DNA from: Bacteroidaceae bacterium
GTDB taxonomy: Bacteria; Bacteroidota; Bacteroidia; Bacteroidales; Bacteroidaceae
Direction of reading: 5' to 3'
NCBI GenBank assembly: GCA_017962495.1
Contig: JAGCVH010000084.1
Location: forward strand, 1-41,888
DNA: 41,888 nucleotides
Under the pieces are notes generated by a model that saw only the letters and a program-made list of their open reading frames with translations, searched no databases and was not told the origin of the DNA. Positions 1 through 6,675 of this stretch are shown in pieces. The translations under genes were made by a program, and so were the position numbers. Positions within the stretch are counted from its first letter, which is position 1. Every line of letters begins with the position of its first letter.

Positions 1-1058
1 ACCTCAGCTGGGGCCGCGTAAGCGATCCCCGCGAAATCGTTGAACTTGACAGCAAGATCAACGTCGTTAGTCTCGACTTTGACAATGAGAAGAAGCGCAT
101 CGCTTTGGGTCTGAAGCAACTGACCCCGCATCCTTGGGATGCTCTCGATCCCAACCTACAGGTTGGCGACCACGTAAAGGGCAAGGTTGTCGTTATGGCC
201 GACTACGGAGCATTCGTAGAAATCGCTCCTGGTGTTGAAGGTCTCATCCATGTTAGTGAGATGAGCTGGAGCCAGCACCTGCGCAGCGCTCAAGACTTCA
301 TGAAGGTTGGTGACGAAGTAGAAGCCGTCATCCTTACCCTGAACCGCGAAGAGCGCAAGATGTCTCTGGGCATCAAGCAGCTGAAGGAAGATCCTTGGTT
401 GAACATCGAGGAGAAATATCCTGTAGGCTCAAAGCACACCGCTCGCGTCCGCAACTTCACCAACTTTGGTATCTTTGTTGAGATTGAAGAAGGCGTCGAT
501 GGACTCATCCACATCAGCGACCTCAGCTGGACCAAGAAGATTAAGCACCCCAGCGAGTTCACCCAGATTGGTGCAGAACTTGAGGTTTGTGTACTGGAGA
601 TTGACAAGGCTAACCGCCGTCTCAGCCTCGGTCACAAGCAACTGGAGGAGAATCCTTGGGATGTATTCGAGACCATCTTTACCGTTGACTCTGTTCACGA
701 AGGCACTATCACCGAGATGCTCGACAAGGGTGCTGTAGTTCAGCTGGAGTACGGTGTTGAAGGCTTTGCCACTCCTAAGCACCTCGTGAAGGAGGATGGC
801 AGTCAGGCTCAACTCAACGAAAAGCTGGAGTTCAAGGTAATTGAGTTCAATAAGGACAACAAGCGCATCATCCTCAGCCACAGCCGCATCTACGAAGATG
901 CACAGCGTGCTGCTGCTCGTGAGGCAAAGAAGGAAAAGGCTCCACGCGTCAAGAAGGCTGCTGAAGCACCTGCTATTCAGAACCAAGCTGCCAGCACCAC
1001 ACTGGGTGACATTGACGCTTTGGCCGAACTCAATGCTAAGATGGAAGGCGAGAACTAA
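1..1058 (+). CDS. rpsA: 30S ribosomal protein S1, 3' part
   Basis: The 5' end lies outside the window; the reading frame is open from base 3 (LSWGRVSDPREIVELD...). The visible part ends one S1 domain and then holds three S1 RNA-binding (OB-fold) domains: about codons 58-127 (AFVEIAPGVEGLIHVSEMSW), 142-211 (FVEIEEGVDGLIHISDLSW) and a more divergent one at 228-297. The repeated EGLIH and DGLIH strand motifs and the repeated spacer (LGLKQL, LGIKQL, LGHKQL, each followed by a PW motif) are typical of the multi-domain ribosomal S1 rather than a single-S1 protein. A Lys/Ala-rich tail follows. S1 binds mRNA leaders on the small subunit, which matters in Bacteroidota because most leaders lack a strong Shine-Dalgarno sequence. 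A hairpin terminator follows at once. Confidence 0.95.
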   Translation, partial: LSWGRVSDPREIVELDSKINVVSLDFDNEKKRIALGLKQLTPHPWDALDPNLQVGDHVKGKVVVMADYGAFVEIAPGVEGLIHVSEMSWSQHLRSAQDFMKVGDEVEAVILTLNREERKMSLGIKQLKEDPWLNIEEKYPVGSKHTARVRNFTNFGIFVEIEEGVDGLIHISDLSWTKKIKHPSEFTQIGAELEVCVLEIDKANRRLSLGHKQLEENPWDVFETIFTVDSVHEGTITEMLDKGAVVQLEYGVEGFATPKHLVKEDGSQAQLNEKLEFKVIEFNKDNKRIILSHSRIYEDAQRAAAREAKKEKAPRVKKAAEAPAIQNQAASTTLGDIDALAELNAKMEGEN

Positions 1059-1078
1059 TCTCCCTAATTTCCTAATGG

Positions 1079-1113
1079 AAAAGGCGCGCAACATCTGCGT
1101 GCCTTTTCTCTTT
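1079..1113 (+). terminator. Intrinsic terminator after rpsA
   Basis: A 12-bp stem pairs AAAAGGCGCGCA (1079-1090) with TGCGTGCCTTTT (1096-1107), one pair being a G-U wobble, with a 5-base loop and a T-rich tail to 1113. It ends only 7 bases before the rnz start codon, so rnz must rely on read-through or on a promoter inside rpsA. Confidence 0.8.
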
Positions 1114-1120
1114 AAAACCC

Positions 1121-2050
1121 ATGGAACCACTCGAACTACATATCATAGGATGCGGCAGTGCCAACCCCACACAACGTCATCGCCCGGCCTGTCAAGTACT
1201 TTCAACCCGCGGTAAGCTATTTATGATTGACTGCGGCGAAGGCACACAGGTGCGCTTTGCCAAACAAGGACTTAGCATGAAGCGTGTGGGGCACATCTTC
1301 ATATCCCATGCTCACGGTGACCATTGTTTGGGACTACCAGGCTTAATCTGCACAATGAGTCTTTTGGGGCGAACCGCTCAACTCCATATACACGGACCAC
1401 AAGAGCTGGAGGCTTTCCTGCAATCTGCTATAGGACTATTTTGTCCGAATCTGGAGTTTGAAGTATTGTTCCATGCCGTTGACACAAAGAAACATCAGAT
1501 TATCTACGAGGACAAAAGCATAGAGGTATGGAGTCTGCCTCTATATCATCGTGTTCCCTGCTGTGGATACCTATTCCGCGAGAAGCCAAGCCTTCCACAC
1601 ATCCGTCGCGACATGATAGACATGTACGAGATACCTGTCAGTCAAATCAACAATATAAAAGCAGGTATGGATTGGACACTTCCCGACGGGACGGTGGTAC
1701 CTAACGAGAATTTGGTTACTCCTCCAACTCCCTCACGAAGCTTTGCTTATTGTAGCGATACTACCCCATTGCCTTCACTCGTCCCAATGATAAAAGATGT
1801 GGATTTACTCTTCCACGAAGCCACATTTGACCAAGAAAATGAATTCAGGGCAAAGCAAACCTATCATAGCACAACATTGGAAGCAGCTGAAATCGCAAAG
1901 GAGGCCCACGTTGGCCAACTTTGTATCGGACACTATTCTTCTCGTATGCGTGATGAAGAGAAAATGCTTCTCGAAGCATGTTCTATTTTCCCAAATACTA
2001 TCCTCGCAGACGAAGGGAAAACCGTTATAATCACCCCTACAACGAGATAA
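1121..2050 (+). CDS. rnz: Ribonuclease Z
   Basis: 309 residues, the usual length of the short RNase Z (ElaC) form. It is a metallo-beta-lactamase-fold endonuclease that matures tRNA 3' ends. The zinc-binding motif HAHGDH is at residues 63-68 within SHAHGDHCLGLPG. Further expected metal ligands lie in the FHEATF region near residue 230 and the IGHYSSR motif near residue 270, and SLPLYHRVPCCGYLF in the middle is family-typical. The ATG at 1121 gives the full N-terminal strand (LHIIGCGSANPT) expected of the family. It follows rpsA with a terminator between them. Its 3' flank holds the promoter of the next operon. Confidence 0.95.
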   Translation: MEPLELHIIGCGSANPTQRHRPACQVLSTRGKLFMIDCGEGTQVRFAKQGLSMKRVGHIFISHAHGDHCLGLPGLICTMSLLGRTAQLHIHGPQELEAFLQSAIGLFCPNLEFEVLFHAVDTKKHQIIYEDKSIEVWSLPLYHRVPCCGYLFREKPSLPHIRRDMIDMYEIPVSQINNIKAGMDWTLPDGTVVPNENLVTPPTPSRSFAYCSDTTPLPSLVPMIKDVDLLFHEATFDQENEFRAKQTYHSTTLEAAEIAKEAHVGQLCIGHYSSRMRDEEKMLLEACSIFPNTILADEGKTVIITPTTR

Positions 2051-2082
2051 TAAGAGAAAAATTGCAATAAATAGCAAAAAAA

Positions 2083-2114
2083 TTTGGAAGGAAAGAAAAA
2101 AACACATATCTTTG
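2083..2114 (+). promoter_or_regulatory. Bacteroidota primary promoter for the 2148-5453 operon
   Basis: TTTG (2083-2086), exactly 20 bases, then TATCTTTG (2107-2114), a full match to the TTTG / TANNTTTG Bacteroidota consensus. Transcription should start near 2121. That makes an ATG at 2127 almost leaderless and favours the ATG at 2148 for the first gene. Confidence 0.75.
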
Positions 2115-2147
2115 CTTCCGTAAACTATGTACTACACATATAAAGAC

Positions 2148-2453
2148 ATGATAAAGAAACTGCAAATAATCGCGCTTAGCCTCCTATTAATAGGTGCTCC
2201 CATCAGTTTGATGGCGCAAAGCGAGCGTGAAGACATCGAAACTGAGATGTCGGCAGTAACTTTATCTGTAAATGGAAGTAAAGTACATATTACAGGGGCT
2301 GAAGGTGAAACGCTTGAAGTATATAACTTGACCGGCGTAAAGGTTGCAACCATTCGTATCGACAGCAATGACAAGACGCTATCGCTGAATCTGCAACGCG
2401 GATGTTATATCATGAAAGTCGGGAAAGTAGTTCGTAAAATTTCCATTCGTTAA
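2148..2453 (+). CDS. Small secreted protein consisting mostly of a T9SS-tail-like domain
   Basis: 101 residues from the ATG at 2148; an in-frame ATG at 2127 exists but lies about 6 bases after the inferred transcription start. A signal peptide (MIKKLQIIALSLLLIGAP, cut near LMAQ) is followed by a short acidic linker. The remaining ~65 residues resemble the C-terminal beta-domain of Bacteroidota secreted proteins: LEVYNLTGVKVATI, then a strand, then QRGCYIMKVGKVVRKI. Normally this module is the tail of a larger protein, where it can serve as a type IX secretion sorting signal; here it has no cargo. It is first in an operon, 12 bases before the L,D-transpeptidase. Function unknown; the similarity is read by eye. 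Confidence 0.7.
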   Translation: MIKKLQIIALSLLLIGAPISLMAQSEREDIETEMSAVTLSVNGSKVHITGAEGETLEVYNLTGVKVATIRIDSNDKTLSLNLQRGCYIMKVGKVVRKISIR

Positions 2454-2465
2454 ATTACGCGCCCC

Positions 2466-4019
2466 ATGCGCCGCGTTTTTTTTCTAATCACATCCTTTTC
2501 CTTATTATTATTTATCTGGGCTTGTGGTCGCAGGTCTGGTGCTTCGCGCATGCTTGATATCGATGACCTGAAGCAATGGATTAAGCCAGAATATGTCATC
2601 AATGCTTCCGCCATCAACAAGGAGGTGCAGAAACAAATAGGGAAAACACCTAACAACATGTATGCCGATGCCTATTCAAAGAAATACTACAACAAAAGTA
2701 ATCCCTTTGTATGGGCCACACGCATGGGCATCAGTCCTGAAGCCGACACCTTATTAAACTATCTTTCGCAAACTGGAGACTTAGGGCTTAGCCACAACGC
2801 ATTTTACGCCGACACAATAGGCCGTTTGCTCCAACAACTGCGTAAGCACGAATTCACGGAAGCAAACGCAAATCAATTGACAGGCAGACTTGAATACTTG
2901 CTTACCCGAGCCTACCTTCGTTATGCCTGCGGACAGCGCTTTGGCTATCTACACCCTCGACACTTGATGAATAATCTGCTTGTTGATGCACCAGAACCTG
3001 GAGAAACAAGGACCTCTGTTATTTACCGACAGATATATGACCAACAATCCGAAGAGGTAAGCGATAGTTTCATACATCATGCACTCGAGCAGGTGCGCCA
3101 CCATCGCCTGTCAGCCTTTCTCGCAGAGATACAACCTACCGACACTCTTTTCCGACGTATGCAATCGGAATACATTCGTGCTAAGCAATTGGGAGATACA
3201 ACTCGTACACGCTTGGCTCGTATCAACATGGAACGTGCCCGTTGGCGTTATCCTCATCCCACTGGTGGACGATACATTTGGGTAAATCTGGCATCACAAG
3301 AACTAACAGCGGTAGATACACAACGTGATACGATGACAACCATGCGCGTTTGTTGTGGCAATGCCTCACACAAGACTCCCCTACTCCATAGCGCCATCAA
3401 GCATGTCGAACTGAATCCATATTGGGTTATTCCGCAAACTATTGTCAGGAAGGAGATTGTGCCTCGCCATGTGGGCGACAGCGCTTATTATGCACGAAAC
3501 AACTACCATGCGATCAACAAGGAAACCAAGCAGGTAGTCAATCCCAGATGGTTGTCTGCAGCCGACCTGCGCAGTGGACGATATACACTAAGGCAGGAAA
3601 GAGGTGCTGGAAACTCTTTGGGACGAATCATCTTTCGTTTTCCCAACAACTTCTCGGTATATCTTCATGACACCAATAACAAAGGAGCTTTCCAGCGTTC
3701 CGACCGCGCTATCAGTCATGGTTGCGTACGCGTAGAGCGGCCACTCGACCTGGCTTTGTTCTTCGTTGACGACCCCACACCGCTCTATGTCGATCGCATC
3801 CGCATGGCTATTGGCCAGCAACCCCTCTCGGAACAAGGCAAAGCATACCAAGAGAACCATCCCGACGAAAAGCCCATGAAGACTATAGGATATTCAAGCC
3901 CAATTCCAGTTTGGCTCGATTACTGGACGCTCTATCCTTCCCCACATGGCACATTGCAATCCTTCTCGGACAAATATGGTTACGACAAGGAATTGGAAAA
4001 AGAATTAAACCGAATATAA
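2466..4019 (+). CDS. L,D-transpeptidase (YkuD-fold) lipoprotein
   Basis: 517 residues. The N-terminus MRRVFFLITSFSLLLFIWAC is a lipoprotein signal with the acylated Cys at about residue 20. The first ~300 residues are a helical scaffold (about 50-250) like that of the large YcbB/LdtD-type enzymes. The catalytic YkuD domain (about 260-450) starts at GGRYIWVNLASQELTAV and carries SHGCVRVERP with the nucleophile Cys at residue 420 and the paired His at 418; the upstream conserved His lies in YLHDTNNKGAF. Enzymes of this family make 3-3 crosslinks in peptidoglycan or attach proteins to it, in the periplasm. A standard peptidoglycan-binding domain could not be recognised. It precedes the ECF sigma gene by 31 bases in the same operon, suggesting an envelope-stress role. 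Confidence 0.9.
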   Translation: MRRVFFLITSFSLLLFIWACGRRSGASRMLDIDDLKQWIKPEYVINASAINKEVQKQIGKTPNNMYADAYSKKYYNKSNPFVWATRMGISPEADTLLNYLSQTGDLGLSHNAFYADTIGRLLQQLRKHEFTEANANQLTGRLEYLLTRAYLRYACGQRFGYLHPRHLMNNLLVDAPEPGETRTSVIYRQIYDQQSEEVSDSFIHHALEQVRHHRLSAFLAEIQPTDTLFRRMQSEYIRAKQLGDTTRTRLARINMERARWRYPHPTGGRYIWVNLASQELTAVDTQRDTMTTMRVCCGNASHKTPLLHSAIKHVELNPYWVIPQTIVRKEIVPRHVGDSAYYARNNYHAINKETKQVVNPRWLSAADLRSGRYTLRQERGAGNSLGRIIFRFPNNFSVYLHDTNNKGAFQRSDRAISHGCVRVERPLDLALFFVDDPTPLYVDRIRMAIGQQPLSEQGKAYQENHPDEKPMKTIGYSSPIPVWLDYWTLYPSPHGTLQSFSDKYGYDKELEKELNRI

Positions 4020-4050
4020 ACCTTTCTTCATTATTCACATCTAATAGAAG

Positions 4051-4596
4051 ATGACTATCATCGACGAGAAACTACTCATTGCACGACTACAAGACGAGAC
4101 GACACGAACAGCCGCCTTTACAACGCTTGTCGATGCATACAAGGAACCCCTATATTGGCAAATCCGTCGCATGGTACTCAATCACGACGATGCCGATGAC
4201 GTGCTACAAAACACATTTATAAAAGTATGGACAGGTTTATCTTCATTCCGAGGCGAAAGCAAACTCAGCACATGGCTCTATCGCATTGCCACGAATGAGA
4301 CCCTGAACTTTCTCGACCGTCAAAAGCGAATGACCGTAAGCATCGATGATGAAAACCATGTAGCGGCAACCCTTCAAAGCGATGAATATTTCGATGGTGA
4401 CGAGACCCAGGCACAACTACAAGAAGCCATAGGAAGACTCCCTGCCAAACAACGTCAAGTCTTCATGCTGAAATACTATGATGAGATGAAATACGAGGAC
4501 ATGAGCCAAATATTGAAAACAAGTGTTGGAGCCCTGAAAGCCTCATACCATCATGCCGTAAAAAAAATATGTGACTTTTTTGAACAAAACGATTAA
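4051..4596 (+). CDS. ECF-type RNA polymerase sigma factor
   Basis: 181 residues, typical ECF size. Region 2 is at about 20-95, with the core-binding and -10 recognition helices (DDADDVLQNTFIKVW, then FRGESKLSTWLYRIATNETL). Region 4 is at about 125-178, with the promoter -35 helix-turn-helix (LPAKQRQVFMLKYYDEMKYE, then SVGALKASYHHAVKKI). There is no region 1 or 3. A purine-rich stretch (agaag) precedes the ATG. It lies between an L,D-transpeptidase and a small single-span membrane protein that is the likely anti-sigma factor, so it probably responds to cell-envelope state. Confidence 0.93.
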   Translation: MTIIDEKLLIARLQDETTRTAAFTTLVDAYKEPLYWQIRRMVLNHDDADDVLQNTFIKVWTGLSSFRGESKLSTWLYRIATNETLNFLDRQKRMTVSIDDENHVAATLQSDEYFDGDETQAQLQEAIGRLPAKQRQVFMLKYYDEMKYEDMSQILKTSVGALKASYHHAVKKICDFFEQND

Positions 4597-4638
4597 ACCA
4601 TTTTTATAACTCTCTATCTAACAATACAAAGGAACACT

Positions 4639-4986
4639 ATGATGACAAAAGAAGAAACAAGGATTCACGAATTGGGAGGACAGCAGAACCCCTTCCGCGT
4701 TCCCGAAGGCTACTTCGAGAACTTCAACGAACGTCTGCTGGCTCGTCTGCCCCAGCAACAGCCCCACAGGGTTGTTCGCCTGATGTCTCGTGTATGGCGC
4801 TATGCCGCCGCCATTGTTGTTGTACTTGGTGTCGGTTCCGCGCTTTACTTAAACCACAAGACCACCGCTCCATCTTACGCTTACTATGATGAGGCAGCAC
4901 AGGAGGAGTACTACAACCAAGTACTCGACTATGCTATGGTTGATGAAATGGAGATTGCTGCCTACCTAACCGAAGCTGATTATTAA
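4639..4986 (+). CDS. Small single-pass membrane protein, probable anti-sigma factor
   Basis: 115 residues. The cytoplasmic N-terminus (about 1-50) holds NPFRVPEGYFENFNERLLARL, a motif common in small Bacteroidota proteins encoded after ECF sigma genes. One membrane span lies at about 54-72 (YAAAIVVVLGVGSALYL), followed by a short acidic, Tyr-rich periplasmic tail (DEAAQEEYYNQVLDYAMVDE). No zinc-binding anti-sigma motif (HxxxCxxC) is present. Position directly after the sigma gene (42 bases) and the topology suggest it holds the sigma factor at the membrane; this is inference. Two ATGs stand in tandem at 4639 and 4642; an AAAGGA site upstream fits either. Confidence 0.75.
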   Translation: MMTKEETRIHELGGQQNPFRVPEGYFENFNERLLARLPQQQPHRVVRLMSRVWRYAAAIVVVLGVGSALYLNHKTTAPSYAYYDEAAQEEYYNQVLDYAMVDEMEIAAYLTEADY

Positions 4987-4991
4987 GAGAT

Positions 4992-5453
4992 ATGAAAAGG
5001 ATTCTGACAAGTCTTGTACTAATTTTGTTTTTGAGCCTGTCCGTACAAGCTCAAGACAACAGGCAACCTCGATTCAACCCCAATGAATTCAAGGTTATGA
5101 TGGAACGCTACATTGCCCAAAAGGCAGGACTCTCACAAAGCGAAAGCGAGAAAGTCTTCCCCATCTTCCACGAGATGAAGGCTAAGCAGCGCGATCTGAT
5201 GTATAAAGAAAACAAACTAAAGCGTAGCATTGGCCTCAACGAGCCAGAGAAGACCTATCAAAATGCCCTCATCAAGATTCTAGACATGCATGAGGAGGCT
5301 GCCGATATTGAGGAAACTTACTATAAGAAGATGTGTAAGGTTATCCCCGCAAAGAAAGTGTATGCCATCATGTATGCCGATGGAGCATTCCACCGCGAGA
5401 TGTTACAACGTTTTACCCGTCCAACAAAAGACAACAGAAACAAAAGGCCCTAA
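4992..5453 (+). CDS. Spy/CpxP-like periplasmic protein
   Basis: 153 residues. Signal peptide MKRILTSLVLILFLSLSVQAQ, then an all-helical, charged mature part (MERYIAQKAGLSQSESEKVF; EMKAKQRDLMYKENKLKRSI; a terminal basic tail). The AGLSQSE... and KQRDLM... layout resembles Spy/CpxP-type periplasmic chaperones and stress sensors, but no LTXXQ signature is obvious, so the family call is tentative. The start is only 5 bases after the stop of the probable anti-sigma gene, so it is translated from the same mRNA. It is the last gene before the terminator at 5632. Confidence 0.75.
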   Translation: MKRILTSLVLILFLSLSVQAQDNRQPRFNPNEFKVMMERYIAQKAGLSQSESEKVFPIFHEMKAKQRDLMYKENKLKRSIGLNEPEKTYQNALIKILDMHEEAADIEETYYKKMCKVIPAKKVYAIMYADGAFHREMLQRFTRPTKDNRNKRP

Positions 5454-5631
5454 ATAGACAGATATATATCCCGTCATGGGAACCTCCCACCTTCCAAAGT
5501 TACTTTTTTTTATATATGTTGCTTTGTTGTATTTCCCGGCTTTGGAGTGGTTTTTAAGGGGGTTCCCTTTTTTATTGGCTAAGCCCTAATAGCTAACGCC
5601 CAAGTATTAGAGAGTAAATATAGACGGAAGA
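5454..5631. other. Intergenic stretch with no recognised element
   Basis: AT-rich spacer with a few homopolymer runs (T8 near 5507). No convincing promoter, ORF or RNA was seen here. The rest of the gap up to mazG holds a terminator (5632-5676) and a repeat array (5712-5777). Confidence 0.5.
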
Positions 5632-5676
5632 CTAAAGACAGAGGATGCCGCTCCTTGTCTTTAGCCTTTCTTTTTT
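5632..5676 (+). terminator. Intrinsic terminator of the envelope operon
   Basis: CTAAAGACA (5632-5640) pairs perfectly with TGTCTTTAG (5656-5664); AGGA/TCCT extends the stem inward after one bulged base. CCTTTCTTTTTT follows. It lies 180 bases after the last stop codon of the operon. Confidence 0.7.
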
Positions 5677-5711
5677 ACCCCTAAGGTCTATGTCTTTTGT
5701 TTATACAATCC

Positions 5712-5777
5712 ACACCGAATGCTTGCTCAACCTTTGTCGAATGCTTGTACAACCTACATCGAACGCTTGTACAACTT
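5712..5777. repeat. Three tandem 22-bp units
   Basis: Units 5712-5733, 5734-5755 and 5756-5777 share the core CGAAtGCTTGtaCAACcT at a fixed 22-bp spacing, with about 14 of 22 positions the same in all three. The array lies in the convergent gap just before the 3' end of mazG. The ATGCTTGTAC core also occurs in the 22-bp array at 16422-16576. Confidence 0.75.
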
Positions 5778-5781
5778 ATGT

Positions 5782-6567
5782 CTATCGTGCTTCATCCTTA
5801 GCCTCGTTCCATAGGGCATCCATCTCTCCCAAAGTCATGTCCTTCAGGCTGCGCCCTTGTTCCTTTGCCTTAGCCTCAACATAGTTGAAGCGACTGATAA
5901 ACTTTTGATTAGTACGTTCGAGTGCATTATCAGGGTTGATGTGATATAGGCGCGCCATGTTTATCAAGCTAAACATGTAATCGCCAAACTCTTCTTCGCT
6001 ATGCTGTTTGTCGCCCTTTACGATCTCGGCACGCAGCTCATTCAACTCCTCCTGCACTTTTTCCCACACATCTTCCTTCTTTTCCCAGTCAAAGCCAACG
6101 TTACAGGCCTTCTCTTGAATGCGTTCTGCCTTTATTACCGATGGCAAGGCAGCAGGGACACCACTAAGCACAGTCTTATTCCCACCCTTTTCTTTCTGCT
6201 TGATAAGTTCCCAGGACTTCAGCACATCCCCAGCTGTTTCAGCCACCGCATCGCCATAGACATGAGGATGGCGGAAGATAAGTTTGTCACACAACTTATG
6301 GCAAACATCGGCTATATCGAACTGTCCCTTCTCATCACCAATCTTAGCATAAAAGCAGACATGCAATAACACATCGCCCAACTCCTTGCAAATGTTCTGA
6401 ACATCATCGTTAATCAAGGCCTCGCAAAGTTCGTAGGTTTCCTCTATTGTATTTGCGCGCAAGGTCTCGTTGGTCTGCTTTCTATCCCAAGGACATTTCT
6501 CTCTCAGTGTGTCAAGGACATCGAGTAATCGCCCGAATGCCTCCATTTTCTCTTCTCTTGTATGCAT
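5782..6567 (-). CDS. mazG: Nucleoside triphosphate pyrophosphohydrolase
   Basis: 261 residues, the usual length of the two-domain MazG. It hydrolyses NTPs to NMP and PPi, acting as a house-cleaning enzyme in the cytoplasm. Domain 1 (about 5-115) carries CPWDRKQTNETL, TIEETYELCEAL (the EExxE metal-binding helix) and KELGDVLLHVCFYAKI. Domain 2 (about 150-250) repeats the pattern with VQEELNELRAEI and EEEFGDYMFSLINMARL. The ATG at 6567 follows a TACTTTTG promoter element by about 28 bases. It is divergent from the phosphatase gene at 6676. Confidence 0.95.
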   Translation of the reverse strand: MHTREEKMEAFGRLLDVLDTLREKCPWDRKQTNETLRANTIEETYELCEALINDDVQNICKELGDVLLHVCFYAKIGDEKGQFDIADVCHKLCDKLIFRHPHVYGDAVAETAGDVLKSWELIKQKEKGGNKTVLSGVPAALPSVIKAERIQEKACNVGFDWEKKEDVWEKVQEELNELRAEIVKGDKQHSEEEFGDYMFSLINMARLYHINPDNALERTNQKFISRFNYVEAKAKEQGRSLKDMTLGEMDALWNEAKDEAR

Positions 6568-6595
6568 AACGATACAGATTCAAATACATTTCCTA

Positions 6596-6603
6596 CAAAA
6601 GTA
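6596..6603 (-). promoter_or_regulatory. Promoter -7 element of mazG
   Basis: On the minus strand TACTTTTG matches TANNTTTG. The -33 TTTG is not recognisable at the expected spacing. It leaves a leader of roughly 20 bases before the mazG start. Confidence 0.55.
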
Positions 6604-6647
6604 CGAAATAATTTTTAATTTCTAATTTTTAATATTGATTTTATATG

Positions 6648-6655
6648 TATCTTTG
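6648..6655 (+). promoter_or_regulatory. Promoter -7 element of the phosphatase gene; decides its start
   Basis: TATCTTTG matches TANNTTTG and overlaps an in-frame GTG at 6655. Because transcription should begin about 7 bases further on, that GTG cannot be the start; the ATG at 6676 is used instead. The -33 element is degenerate. Confidence 0.6.
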
Positions 6656-6675
6656 TGGCAAAACATAAGTCCAAT

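Noticed and set aside
2127-2147. Upstream ATG for the small secreted protein
   Set aside because: Lies about 6 bases after the inferred transcription start and would add seven residues before a normal signal peptide.
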